NCBI GenBank assembly: GCA_949592205.1
Contig: CATIUR010000005.1
Coordinates: 112,791,777-112,855,776 of the forward strand
Reading direction: 5' to 3'
Length of the DNA: 64,000 nt
DNA from: Helichrysum umbraculigerum
Lineage: Eukaryota; Streptophyta; Magnoliopsida; Asterales; Asteraceae
Position 1 is the stretch's first letter, and every line of letters starts with the position of its first letter. Of the stretch, positions 37,077-50,666 are shown piece after piece. The notes below the pieces were generated by a model, which saw only the letters and a list, made by a program, of their open reading frames with translations, was not told the DNA's origin and ran no database searches. The position numbers and the translations under genes are program-made.

Positions 37077-38966
37077 TTCGGCGTATTAACATTTGATGAA
37101 TTTTGTAAATAAGTTCTTGAATTTTAAGTGTTCACCATAAAGATTGAAACTTTAATAATATAAACTGATTTTAAATAATCTTAGTAAAAGAATTTCTTAT
37201 AAAAAACAATAAAGTTTGAAACTTTATTGCTAGATAACCCTTTTCTCTTCGGCGTACTAACATTTGAAGAATTTTATAAATAAGTTGTTAAATTTGAAGT
37301 GTTTCACAATAAAGCTTGTAACTTTAATGATATAAATTGAATTTAAATAATATTACTAAAAGAAATTCTTAATAAAATAAAAAAGTATGAAACATGATTG
37401 CAAGATAACCGTTTTGTATTCGGCGTACTAACATTTGAAGAATTTTGTAAATAATTTGTAGAATTTTAAGTGTTTCACAATAAAGCTTGAAACTTTAATG
37501 ATATAAATTGATTTTAAATAATCTAATTAAAATAATTTCTTATAAAAAACAATAAAGTTTGAAATATTATTGCTAGATAACCCCTTTTTCTTCGGCGTAC
37601 TAACATTTGAAGAATTTTGTAAAAAAGTTATTGAAATTTAAGTTTTTCTCGATAAAGCTTGAAACTTTAATGATATAAATTGATTTTAAATATTCTTACT
37701 AAAAGAATTTATTATAAAAAATAATAAACTTTGAAACTTTATTGCTAGATAACATTTTTTTCTTCGACATACTAACATTTTATGAATTTTATAAAAAAGT
37801 TGTTGAATTTTAAGTGTTTCACAATAAAGCGTGAAACTTTAATGATATAAATTGAATCTAAATAATATAACTAAAATAAATTCTTAAAAAAACAAAAAAG
37901 TATGAAAAATAATTGCAAAATAACCGTTTTGTATTCGACGTACTAACAGTTGTAGAATTTTGTAAATAAGTTGTTGATTTTAAGTGTTTCACAATAAAGT
38001 TTCTAACTTTAATGATATAAAGTGATTTTAAATAATCTTACTAAAATAATTTATTATAAAAAACAATAAAGTTAAAAAATTTATCGCTAGATAACCCTTT
38101 TTTCTTCGGCGTACTGACATTTGAAGAATTTTGTAGATAATTTGTTGAATTTTAAGTGTTTCACAATAAAGCTTGAAACTTTAATGATATAAATTGATTT
38201 TAAATAATATTTTTAAAATAATTTCTTATAAAAAACAATAAAGTTTAAAACATGAATGCTAGATAACCCCTTTTTCTTCGGCGTACTAACATTTGAAGAA
38301 TTTTATAAATACGTTATTGAATTTTAAGTGTTTCACAATTAAGCTTGAAACTCTAATAATATAAATTGATTTTAAGTAATCTTACTAAAAGAATTTCTTA
38401 TAAAAAATAATAAACATTGAAACTTTATTGCTAGATAACCTTTTTTTCTTCAACATACTAACATTTTAAGAATTTAATAAATAAGTTGTTGAATTTTAAG
38501 TCTTTCACAATAAAACGTGAAACTTTAATGATATAAATTGAATTTAAATAATATTAATAAAAGAATTTCTTAAAAAAACAAAAAAAGTATGAAAAATAAT
38601 TTTATAATAACCGTTTTGTATTCGGCATACTAACATTTGTAGACTTTTGTAAATAAGTTGTTGATTTTAAGTGTTTCACAATAAAGTTTGTAACTTTAAT
38701 GATATAAAGTGATTTTAAATAATCTTACTATAATAATTTATTATAAAAAACAATAAAGTTATAAAATTTATTGCTAGATAACCCTTTTTTCTTCGGCGTA
38801 CTAACATTTGAAGAATTTTATAAATAAGTTGTTAAATTTTAAGTGTTTCACAATAAAGCTTGTAACTTTAATGATATAAATTGAATTTAAATAATATTAC
38901 TCAATGAATTTCTTAAAAAAAAAACAAAAAAGTATGAATTTTGTTTTGCAAAATAACCGTTTTGTA
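37077..38966 (+). repeat. HOR unit U22: 11-mer, 1,890 bp
   Basis: Same class as U18 and U20 (ACTAACAGTTGTAG in M6 at 37934, GTACTGACAT in M7 at 38105, TTCGGCATAC in M10 at 38621). Its second half pairs with the second half of U6 at an offset of 27,150 bp. Confidence 0.94.
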
Positions 38967-41900
38967 TTCGGCGTATTAACATTTGAAGAATTTTGTAAAT
39001 AAGTTCTTGAATTTTAAGTGTTCACCATAAAGATTGAAACTTTAATAATATAAACTGATTTTAAATAATCTTACTTAAAGAATTTCTTATAAAAAACAAT
39101 AAAGTTTGAAACTTTATTGCTAGATAACCCTTTTCTCTTCGGCGTACTAACATTTTAAGAATTTAATAAATTAGTTGTTAAATTTGAGGTGTTTCACAAT
39201 AAAACTTGTAACTTTAATGATATAGATTGAATTTAAATAATATTACTAAAAGAAATTCTTAATAAAATAAAAAAGTATGAAACATGCTTGCGAGATAACC
39301 GTTTTGTATTCGGCGTACTAACATTTGAAGAATTTTGTAAATAATTTGTAGAATTTTAAGTGTTTCACAATAAAGTTTGAAACTTTAATGATATAAATTG
39401 ATTTTAAATAATCTTATTAAAATAATTTCTTATAAAAAACAATAAAGTTTGAAACATTATTGCTAGATAACCCCTTTTTCTTCGGCGTACTAACATTTGA
39501 AGAATTTTGTAAAAACTTATTGAAATTTAAGTTTTTCAGTATGAAAAATAATTGCAAAATAACCGTTTTGTATTCGACGTACTAACATTTGTAGAATTTT
39601 GTAAATAAGTTGTTGATTTTAAGTGTTTCACAATAAAGTTTGTAACTTTAATGATATAAAGTGATTTTAAATAATCTTACTAAAATAATTTATTATAAAA
39701 AACAATAAAGTTAAAAAATTTATTGCTAGATAACCCTTTTTTCTTCGGCGTACTAACATTTGAAGAATTTTGTAAATAATTTGTTGAATTTTAAGTGTTT
39801 CACAATAAAGCTTGAAACTTTAATGATATAAATTGATTTTAAATAATATTTTTAAAATAATTTCTTATAAAAAACAATAAAGTTTGAAACATGATTGCTA
39901 GATAACCCTTTTTCTTCGGCGTACTAACATTTGAAGAATTTTATAAATACGTTATTGAATTTTAAGTGTTTCACAATTAAGCTTGAAACTCTAATAATAT
40001 AAATTGATTTTAAGTAATCTTACTAAAAGAATTTCTTATAAAAAATAATAAACATTGAAACTTTATTGCTAGATAACCTTTTTTTCTTCAACATACTAAC
40101 ATTTTAAGAATTTTATAAATAAGTTGTTGAATTTTAAGTCTTTCACAATAAAGCGTGAAACTTTAATGAAATAAATTGAATCTAAATAATATTAATAAAA
40201 GAATTTCTTAAAAAAACAAAAAAAGTATGAAAAATAATTTTAAAATAACCGTTTTGTATTCGGCGTACTAACATTTGTAGACTTTTGTAAATAAGTTGTT
40301 GATTTTAAGTGTTTCACAATAAAGTTTGTAACTTTAATGATATAAAGTGATTTTAAATAATCTTACTATAATAATTTATTATAAAAAACAATAAAGTTAT
40401 AAAATTTATTGCTAGATAACCCTTTTTTCTTCGGCGTACTAACATTTGAAGAATTTTATAAATAAGTTGTTAAATTTTAAGTGTTTCACAATAAAGCTTG
40501 TAACTTTAATGATATACATTGAATTTAAATAATATTACTTAATGAATTTCTTAAAAAAAACAAAAAAGTATGAATTTTGTTTTGCAAAATAACCGTTTTG
40601 TATTCGGCGTATTAACATTTGAAGAATTTTGTAAATAAGTTCTTGAATTTTAAGTGTTCACCATAAAGATTGAAACTTTAATAATATAAACTGATTTTAA
40701 ATAATCTTAGTAAAAGAATTTCTTATAAAAAACAATAAAGTTTGAAACTTTATTGCTAGATAACCCTTTTCTCTTCGGCGTACTAACATTTGAAGAATTT
40801 TATAAATAAGTTGTTAAATTTGAAGTGTTTCACAATAAAGCTTGTAACTTTAATGATATAAATTGAATTTAAATAATATTACTAAAAGAAATTCTTAATA
40901 AAATAAAAAAGTATGAAACATGATTGCAAGATAACCGTTTTGTATTCGGCGTACTAACATTTGAAGAATTTTGTAAATAATTTGTAGAATTTTAAGTGTT
41001 TCACAATAAAGCTTGAAACTTTAATGATATAAATTGATTTTAAATAATCTTATTAAGATAATTTCTTATAAAAAACAATAAAGTTTGAAACATTATTGCT
41101 AGATAACCCCTTTTTCTTCGGCGTACTAACATTTGAAGAATTTTGTAAAAAAGTTATTGAAATTTAAGTTTTTCACGATAAAGCTTGAAACTTTAAAGAT
41201 ATAAATTGATTTTAAATATTCTTGCTAAAAGAATTTCTTATAAAAAATAATAAACTTTGAAACTTTATTGCTAGATAACATTTTTTTCTTCGACATACTA
41301 ACATTTTATGAATTTTTTAAAAAAGTTGTTTAATTTTAAGTGTTTCACAATAAAGCGTGAAACTTTAATGATATAAAATGAATCTAAATAATATAACTAA
41401 AATAAATTCTTAAAAAAACAAAAAAGTATGAAAAATAAATGCAAAATAACCGTTTTGTATTCGACGTACTAAGTTGTAGAATTTTGTAAATAAGTTGTTG
41501 ATTTTAAGTGTTTCACAATAAAGTTTGTAACTTTAATGATATAAAGTGATTTTAAATAATCTTACTAAACTAATTTATTATAAAAAACAATAAAGTTAAA
41601 AAATTTATTGCTAGATAACCCTTTTTTCTTCGGCGTACTAACATTTGAAGAATTTTGTAAATAATTTGTTGAATTTTAAGTGTTTCATAATAAAGCTTGA
41701 AACTTTAATGATATAAATTGATTTTAAATAATATTTTTAAAATAATTTCTTATAAAAAACAATAAAGTTTAAAACATGATTGCTAGATAACCCCTTTTTC
41801 TTCGGCGTACTAACATTTGAAGAATTTTATAAATACGTTATTGAATTTTAAGTGTTTCACAATTAAGCTTGAAACTCTAATAATATAAATTGATTTTAAG

Positions 41901-42390
41901 TAATCTTACTAAAAGAATTTCTTATAAAAAAAATAAACATTGAAACTTTATTGCTAGATAACCTTTTTTTCTTCAACATACTAACATTTTAAGAATTTTA
42001 TAAATAAGTTGTTGAATTTTAAGTCTTTCACAATAAAGCGTGAAACTTTAATGATATAAATTGAATCTAAATAATATTAATAAAAGAATTTCTTAAAAAA
42101 ACAAAAAAAGTATGAAAAATAATTTTAAAATAACCGTTTTGTATTCGGCGTACTAACATTTGTAGACTTTTGTAAATAAGTTGTTGATTTTAAGTGTTTC
42201 ACAATAAAGTTTGTAACTTTAATGATATAAAGTGATTTTAAATAATCTTACTATAATAATTTATTATAAAAAACAATAAAGTTATAAAATTTATTGCTAG
42301 ATAACCCTTTTTTCTTCGACGTACTAACATTTGAAGAATTTTATAAATAAGTTGTTAAATTTTAAGTGTTTCACAATAAAGCTTGTAACT
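38050..42390 (+). repeat. Dispersed segmental duplication within the array, right copy (~4.3 kb)
   Basis: Partner of the segment at about 10,900-15,240. The unit order 11-mer half, 1,636-bp deletion unit, 1,885-bp 11-mer is preserved, as are the private variants GTACTGACAT (M7) and GGCATAC (M10). Confidence 0.8.
38967..40602 (+). repeat. HOR unit U23: deletion unit, 1,636 bp
   Basis: M4/M5 deletion unit with the hybrid at 39481-39572 and the CATGCTTGCGAG M2. It is the partner of U7 in the 27,150-bp offset duplication. Confidence 0.94.
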
Positions 42391-42487
42391 TTAATGATAT
42401 AAATTGAATTTAAATAATATTACTTAATGAATTTCTTAAAAAAAACAAAAAAGTATGAATTTTGTTTTGCAAAATAACCGTTTTGTA
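40603..42487 (+). repeat. HOR unit U24: 11-mer, 1,885 bp
   Basis: Matches U8 (AAGATAATTTC in M3, CTTGCTAAAAG in M4, ACTAAGTTGTAG in M6, TTCGACG at M11). The match ends inside M11, where U24 has GATATAAATTG and U8 has GATATACATTG. Confidence 0.94.
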
Positions 42488-44123
42488 TTCGGCGTATTAA
42501 CATTTGAGGAATTTTGTAAATAAGTTCTTGAATTTTAAGTGTTCACCATAAAGATTGAAACTTTAATAATATAAACTGATTTTAGATAATCTTACTAAAA
42601 GAATTTCTTATAAAAAACAATAAAGTTTGAAACTTTATTGCTAGATAACCCTTTTCTCTTCGGCGTACTAACATTTTAAGAATTTAATAAATTAGTTGTT
42701 AAATTTGAGGTGTTTCACAATAAAGCTTGTAACTTTAATGATATAGATTGAATTTAAACAATATTACTAAAAGAAATTCTTAATAAAATAAAAAAGTATG
42801 AAACATGCTTGCGAGATAACCGTTTTGTATTCGGCGTACTAACATTTGAAGAATTTTGTAAATAATTTGTAGAATTTTAAGTGTTTCACAATAAAGCTTG
42901 AAACTTTAATGATATAAATTGATTTTAAATAATCTTATTAAAATAATTTCTTATAAAAAACAATAAAGTTTGAAACATTATTGCTAGATAACCCCTTTTT
43001 CTTCGGCGTACTAACATTTGAAGAATTTTGTAAAAACTAATTGAAATTTAAGTTTTTCAGTATGAAAAATAATTGCAAAATAACCGTTTTGTATTCGACG
43101 TACTAACATTTGTAGAATTTTGTAAATAAGTTGTTGATTTTAAGTGTTTCACAATAAAGTTTGTAACTTTAAGGATATAAAGTGATTTTAAATAATCTTA
43201 CTAAAATAATTTATTATAAAAAATAATAAAGTTAAAAAATTTATTGCTAGATAACCCTTTTTTCTTCGGCGTACTAACATTTGAAGAATTTTGTAAATAA
43301 TTTGTTGAATTTTAAGTGTTTCACAATAAAGCTTGAAACTTTAATGATATAAATTGATTTTAAATAATATTTTTAAAATAATTTCTTATAAAAAACAATA
43401 AAGTTTGAAACATGATTGCTAGATAACCCTTTTTCTTCGGCGTACTAACATTTGAAGAATTTTATAAATACGTTATTGAATTTTAAGTGTTTCACAATTA
43501 AGCTTGAAACTCTAATAATATAAATTGATTTTAAGTAATCTTACTAAAAGAATTTCTTATAAAAAATAATAAACATTGAAACTTTATTGCTAGATAACCT
43601 TTTTTTCTTCAAAATACTAACATTTTAAGAATTTAATAAATAAGTTGTTGAATTTTAAGTCTTTCACAATAAAGCGTGAAACTTTAATGATATAAATTGA
43701 ATCTAAATAATATTAATAAAAGAATTTCTTAAAAAAACAAAAAAAGTATGAAAAATAATTTTAAAATAACCGTTTTGTATTCGGCGTACTAACATTTGTA
43801 GACTTTTGTAAGTAAGTTGTTGATTTTAAGTGTTTCACAATAAAGTTTGTAACTTTAATGATATAAAGTGATTTTAAATAATCTTACTATAATAATTTAT
43901 TATAAAAAACAATAAAGTTATAAAATTTATTGCTAGATAACCCTTTTTTCTTCGGCGTACTAACATTTGAAGAATTTTATAAATAAGTTGTTAAATTTTA
44001 AGTGTTTCACAATAAAGCTTGTAACTTTAATGATATAAATTGAATTTAAATAATATTACTTAATGAATTTCTTAAAAAAAACAAAAAAGTATGAATTTTG
44101 TTTTGCAAAATAACCGTTTTGTA
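42488..44123 (+). repeat. HOR unit U25: deletion unit, 1,636 bp
   Basis: First unit of the homogeneous deletion-unit block. It carries the block markers TTTTAGATAATC in M1, TTTAAACAATATT in M2, TTCAAAATAC at M9 and TTGTAAGTAAG in M10. Hybrid at 43002-43093, with AAAAACTAATTG. Private: CATTTGAGGAATT in M1. Confidence 0.94.
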
Positions 44124-45758
44124 TTCGGCGTATTAACATTTGAAGAATTTTGTAAATAAGTTCTTGAATTTTAAGTGTTCACCATAAAGATTGAAACTTT
44201 AATAATATAAACTGATTTTAGATAATCTTACTAAAAGAATTTCTTATAAAAAACAATAAATTTGAAACTTTATTGCTAGATAACCCTTTTCTCTTCGGCG
44301 TACTAACATTTTAAGAATTTAATAAATTAGTTGTTAAATTTGAGGTGTTTCACAATAAAGCTTGTAACTTTAATGATATAGATTGAATTTAAACAATATT
44401 ACTAAAAGAAATTCTTAATAAAATAAAAAAGTATGAAACATGCTTGCGAGATAACCGTTTTGTATTCGGCGTACTAACATTTGAAGAATTTTGTAAATAA
44501 TTTGTAGAATTTTAAGTGTTTCACAATAAAGCTTGAAACTTTAATGATATAAATTGATTTTAAATAATCTTATTAAAATAATTTCTTATAAAAAACAATA
44601 AAGTTTGAAACATTATTGCTAGATAACCCCTTTTTCTTCGGCGTACTAACATTTGAAGAATTTTGTAAAAACTTATTGAAATTTAAGTTTTTCAGTATGA
44701 AAAATAATTGCAAAATAACCGTTTTGTATTCGACGTACTAACATTTGTAGAATTTTGTAAATAAGTTGTTGATTTTAAGTGTTTCACAATAAAGTTTGTA
44801 ACTTTAATGATATAAAGTGATTTTAAATAATCTTACTAAAATAATTTATTATAAAAAACAATAAAGTTAAAAAATTTATTGCTAGATAACCCTTTTTTCT
44901 TCGGCGTACTAACATTTTAAGAATTTTGTAAATAATTTGTTGAATTTTAAGTGTATCATAATAAAGCTTGAAACTTTAATGATATAAATTGATTTTAAAT
45001 AATATTTTTAAAATAATTTCTTATAAAAAACAATAAAGTTTAAAACATGATTGCTAGATAACCCCTTTTTCTTTGGCGTACTAACATTTGAAGAATTTTA
45101 TAAATACGTTATTGAATTTTAAGTGTTTCACAATTAAGCTTGAAACTCTAATAATATAAATTGATTTTAAGTAATCTTACTAAAAGAATTTCTTATAAAA
45201 AAAATAAACATTGAAACTTTATTGCTAGATAACCTTTTTTTCTTCAACATACTAACATTTTAAGAATTTAATAAATAAGTTGTTGAATTTTAAGTCTTTC
45301 ACAATAAAGCGTGAAACTTTAATGATATAAATTGAATCTAAATAATATTAATAAAAGAATTTCTTAAAAAAACAAAAAAAGTATGAAAAATAATTTTAAA
45401 ATAACCGTTTTGTATTCGGCGTACTAACATTTGTAGACTTTTGTAAGTAAGTTGTTGATTTTAAGTGTTTCACAATAAAGTTTGTAACTTTAATGATATA
45501 AAGTGATTTTAAATAATCTTACTATAATAATTTATTATAAAAAACAATAAAGTTATAAAATTTATTGCTAGATAACCCTTTTTTCTTCGGCGTACTAACA
45601 TTTGAAGAATTTTATAAATAAGTTGTTAAATTTTAAGTGTTTCACAATAAAGCTTGTAACTTTAATGATATAAATTGAATTTAAATAATATTACTTAATG
45701 AATTTCTTAAAAAAAACAAAAAAGTATGAATTTTGTTTTGCAAAATAACCGTTTTGTA
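44124..45758 (+). repeat. HOR unit U26: deletion unit, 1,635 bp, with a foreign patch
   Basis: Block markers in M1, M2 and M10, hybrid at 44637-44728. From M7 (44900) to the start of M9 (45243) it instead matches the U8/U24 class: CATAATAAAGC, GTTTAAAACATGATTG, AAAAAAATAAACATTG and TTCAACATAC. The M8 box at 45072 reads TTTGGCG. Confidence 0.92.
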
Positions 45759-47394
45759 TTCGGCGTATTAACATTTGAAGAATTTTGTAAATAAGTTCTT
45801 GAATTTTAAGTGTTCACCATAAAGATTGAAACTTTAATAATATAAACTGATTTTAGATAATCTTACTAAAAGAATTTCTTATAAAAAACAATAAAGTTTG
45901 AAATTTTATTGCTAGATAACCCTTTTCTCTTCGGCGTACTAACATTTTAAGAATTTAATAAATTAGTTGTTAAATTTGAGGTGTTTCACAATAAAGCTTG
46001 TAACTTTAATGATATAGATTGAATTTAAACAATATTACTAAAAGAAATTCTTAATAAAATAAAAAAGTATGAAACATGCTTGCGAGATAACCGTTTTGTA
46101 TTCGGCGTACTAACATTTGAAGAATTTTGTAAATAATTTGTAGAATTTTAAGTGTTTCACAATAAAGCTTGAAACTTTAATGATATAAATTGATTTTAAA
46201 TAATCTTATTAAAATAATTTCTTATAAAAAACAATAAAGTTTGAAACATCATTGCTAGATAACCCCTTTTTCTTCGGCGTACTAACATTTGAAGAATTTT
46301 GTAAAAACTAATTGAAATTTAAGTTTTTCAGTATGAAAAATAATTGCAAAATAACCGTTTTGTATTCGACGTACTAACATTTGTAGAATTTTGTAAATAA
46401 GTTGTTGATTTTAAGTGTTTCACAATAAAGTTTGTAACTTTAATGATATAAAGTGATTTTAAATAATCTTACTAAAATAATTTATTATAAAAAATAATAA
46501 AGTTAAAAAATTTATTGCTAGATAACCCTTTTTTCTTCGGCGTACTAACATTTGAAGAATTTTGTAAATAATTTGTTGAATTTTAAGTGTTTCACAATAA
46601 AGCTTGAAACTTTAATGATATAAATTGATTTTAAATAATATTTTTAAAATAATTTCTTATAAAAAACAATAAAGTTTGAAACATGATTGCTAGATAACCC
46701 TTTTTCTTCGGCGTACTAACATTTGAAGAATTTTATAAATACGTTATTGAATTTTAAGTGTTTCACAATTAAGCTTGAAACTCTAATAATATAAATTGAT
46801 TTTAAGTAATCTTACTAAAAGAATTTCTTATAAAAAATAATAAACATTGAAACTTTATTGCTAGATAACCTTTTTTTCTTCAAAATACTAACATTTTAAG
46901 AATTTAATAAATAAGTTGTTGAATTTTAAGTCTTTCACAATAAAGCGTGAAACTTTAATGATATAAATTGAATCTAAATAATATTAATAAAAGAATTTCT
47001 TAAAAAAACAAAAAAAGTATGAAAAATAATTTTAAAATAACCGTTTTGTATTCGGCGTACTAACATTTGTAGACTTTTGTAAGTAAGTTGTTGATTTTAA
47101 GTGTTTCACAATAAAGTTTGTAACTTTAATGATATAAAGTGATTTTAAATAATCTTACTATAATAATTTATTATAAAAAACAATAAAGTTATAAAATTTA
47201 TTGCTAGATAACCCTTTTTTCTTCGGCGTACTAACATTTGAAGAATTTTATAAATAAGTTGTTAAATTTTAAGTGTTTCACAATAAAGCTTGTAACTTTA
47301 ATGATATAAATTGAATTTAAATAATATTACTTAATGAATTTCTTAAAAAAAACAAAAAAGTATGAATTTTGTTTTGCAAAATAACCGTTTTGTA
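45759..47394 (+). repeat. HOR unit U27: deletion unit, 1,636 bp
   Basis: Block unit with the hybrid at 46273-46364. It shares AAAAACTAATTG with U25, which supports a U25-U26 / U27-U28 dimer of 3,271 bp. Confidence 0.93.
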
Positions 47395-49029
47395 TTCGGC
47401 GTATTAACATTTGAAGAATTTTGTAAATAAGTTCTTGAATTTTAAGTGTTCACCATAAAGATTGAAACTTTAATAATATAAACTGATTTTAGATAATCTT
47501 ACTAAAAGAATTTCTTATAAAAAACAATAAATTTGAAACTTTATTGCTAGATAACCCTTTTCTCTTCGGCGTACTAACATTTTAAGAATTTAATAAATTA
47601 GTTGTTAAATTTGAGGTGTTTCACAATAAAGCTTGTAACTTTAATGATATAGATTGAATTTAAACAATATTACTAAAAGAAATTCTTAATAAAATAAAAA
47701 AGTATGAAACATGCTTGCGAGATAACCGTTTTGTATTCGGCGTACTAACATTTGAAGAATTTTGTAAATAATTTGTAGAATTTTAAGTGTTTCACAATAA
47801 AGCTTGAAACTTTAATGATATAAATTGATTTTAAATAATCTTATTAAAATAATTTCTTATAAAAAACAATAAAGTTTGAAACATTATTGCTAGATAACCC
47901 CTTTTTCTTCGGCGTACTAACATTTGAAGAATTTTGTAAAAACTTATTGAAATTTAAGTTTTTCAGTATGAAAAATAATTGCAAAATAACCGTTTTGTAT
48001 TCGACGTACTAACATTTGTAGAATTTTGTAAATAAGTTGTTGATTTTAAGTGTTTCACAATAAAGTTTGTAACTTTAATGATATAAAGTGATTTTAAATA
48101 ATCTTACTAAAATAATTTATTATAAAAAATAATAAAGTTAAAAAATTTATTGCTAGATAACCCTTTTTTCTTCGGCGTACTAACATTTGAAGAATTTTGT
48201 AAATAATTGGTTGAATTTTAAGTGTTTCACAATAAAGCTTGAAACTTTAATGATATAAATTGATTTTAAATAATATTTTTAAAATAATTTCTTATAAAAA
48301 ACAATAAAGTTTGAAACATGATTGCTAGATAACCCTTTTTCTTCGGCGTACTAACATTTGAAGAATTTTATAAATACGTTATTGAATTCTAAGTGTTTCA
48401 CAATTAAGCTTGAAACTCTAATAATATAAATTGATTTTAAGTAATCTTACTAAAAGAATTTCTTATAAAAAATAATAAACATTGAAACTTTATTGCTAGA
48501 TAACCTTTTTTTCTTCAAAATACTAACATTTTAAGAATTTAATAAATAAGTTGTTGAATTTTAAGTCTTTCACAATAAAGCGTGAAACTTTAATGATATA
48601 AATTGAATCTAAATAATATTAATAAAAGAATTTCTTAAAAAAACAAAAAAAGTATGAAAAATAATTTTAAAATAACCGTTTTGTATTCGGCGTACTAACA
48701 TTTGTAGACTTTTGTAAGTAAGTTGTTGATTTTAAGTGTTTCACAATAAAGTTTGTAACTTTAATGATATAAAGTGATTTTAAATAATCTTACTATAATA
48801 ATTTATTATAAAAAACAATAAAGTTATAAAATTTATTGCTAGATAACCCTTTTTTCTTCGGCGTACTAACATTTGAAGAATTTTATAAATAAGTTGTTAA
48901 ATTTTAAGTGTTTCACAATAAAGCTTGTAACTTTAATGATATAAATTGAATTTAAATAATATTACTTAATGAATTTCTTAAAAAAAACAAAAAAGTATGA
49001 ATTTTGTTTTGCAAAATAACCGTTTTGTA
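47395..49029 (+). repeat. HOR unit U28: deletion unit, 1,635 bp
   Basis: Block unit with the hybrid at 47908-47999. It shares ACAATAAATTTGAAAC (one G lost) in M1 with U26, and AATTGGTTGAATTTT in M7 and GAATTCTAAGTG in M8 with U29. Confidence 0.93.
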
Positions 49030-50666
49030 TTCGGCTTATTAACATTTGAAGAATTTTGTAAATAAGTTCTTGAATTTTAAGTGTTCACCATAAAGATTGA
49101 AACTTTAATAATATGAACTGATTTTAGATAATCTTACTAAAAGAATTTCTTATAAAAAACAATAAAGTTTGAAACTTTATTGCTAGATAACCCTTTTCTC
49201 TTCGGCGTACTAACATTTTAAGAATTTAATAAATTAGTTTTTAAATTTGAGGTGTTTCACAATAAAGCTTGTAACTTTAATGATATAGATTGAATTTAAA
49301 CAATATTACTAAAAGAAATTCTTAATAAAATAAAAAAGTATGAAACATGCTTGCGAGATAACCGTTTTGTATTCGGCGTACTAACATTTGAAGAATTTTG
49401 TAAATAATTTGTAGAATTTTAAGTGTTTCACAATAAAGCTTGAAACTTTAATGATATAAATTGATTTTAAATAATCTTATTAAAATAATTTCTTATAAAA
49501 AACAATAAAGTTTGAAACATTATTGCTAGATAACCCCTTTTTCTTCGGCGTACTAACATTTGAAGAATTTTGTAAAAACTTATTGAAATTTAAGTTTTTC
49601 AGTATGAAAAATAATTGCAAAATAACCGTTTTGTATTCGACGTACTAACATTTGTAGAATTTTGTAAATAAGTTGTTGATTTTAAGTGTTTCACAATAAA
49701 GTTTGTAACTTTAATGATATAAAGTGATTTTAAATAATCTTACTAAAATAATTTATTATAAAAAATAATAAAGTTAAAAAATTTATTGCTAGATAACCCT
49801 TTTTTCTTCGGCGTACTAACATTTGAAGAATTTTGTAAATAATTGGTTGAATTTTAAGTGTTTCACAATAAAGCTTGAAACTTTAATGATATAAATTGAT
49901 TTTAAATAATATTTTTAAAATAATTTCTTATAAAAAACAATAAAGTTTGAAACATGATTGCTAGATAACCCTTTTTCTTCGGCGTACTAACATTTGAAGA
50001 ATTTTATAAATACGTTATTGAATTCTAAGTGTTTCACAATTAAGCTTGAAACTCTAATAATATAAATTGATTTTAAGTAATCTTACTAAAAGAATTTCTT
50101 ATAAAAAATAATAAACATTGAAACTTTATTGCTAGATAACCTTTTTTTCTTCAAAATACTAACATTTTAAGAATTTAATAAATAAGTTGTTGAATTTTAA
50201 GTCTTTCACAATAAAGCGTGAAACTTTAATGATATAAATTGAATCTAAATAATATTAATAAAAGAATTTCTTAAAAAAACAAAAAAAGTATGAAAAATAA
50301 TTTTAAAATAACCGTTTTGTATTCGGCGTACTAACATTTGTAGACTTTTGTAAGTAAGTTGTTGATTTTAAGTGTTTCACAATAAAGTTTGTAACTTTAA
50401 TGATATAAAGTGATTTTAAATAATCTTACTATAATAATTTATTATAAAAAACAATAAAGTTATAAAATTTATTGCTAGATAACCCTTTTTTCTTCGGCGT
50501 ACTAACATTTGAAGAATTTTATAAATAAGTTGTTAAATTTTAAGTGTTTCACAATAAAGCTTGTAACTTTAATGATATAAATTGAATTTAAATAATATTA
50601 CTTAATGAATTTCTTAAAAAAAAACAAAAAAGTATGAATTTTGTTTTGCAAAATAACCGTTTTGTA
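49030..50666 (+). repeat. HOR unit U29: deletion unit, 1,637 bp
   Basis: Block unit with the hybrid at 49544-49635. The M1 box is TTCGGCTTATTAAC and M1 has AATATGAACTG, both shared with U30; M7/M8 share AATTGGTTG and GAATTCTAAG with U28. Confidence 0.93.

Larger units (their letters stand above)
42488..49029 (+). repeat. Second-order repeat: two copies of a 3,271-bp two-unit block
   Basis: U25-U26 (42488-45758) and U27-U28 (45759-49029) alternate AAAAACTAATTG / AAAAACTTATTG in the hybrid and AATAAAGTTTG / AATAAATTTG in M1. The second half of U26 breaks the pattern because of its M7-M8 patch. Confidence 0.8.
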
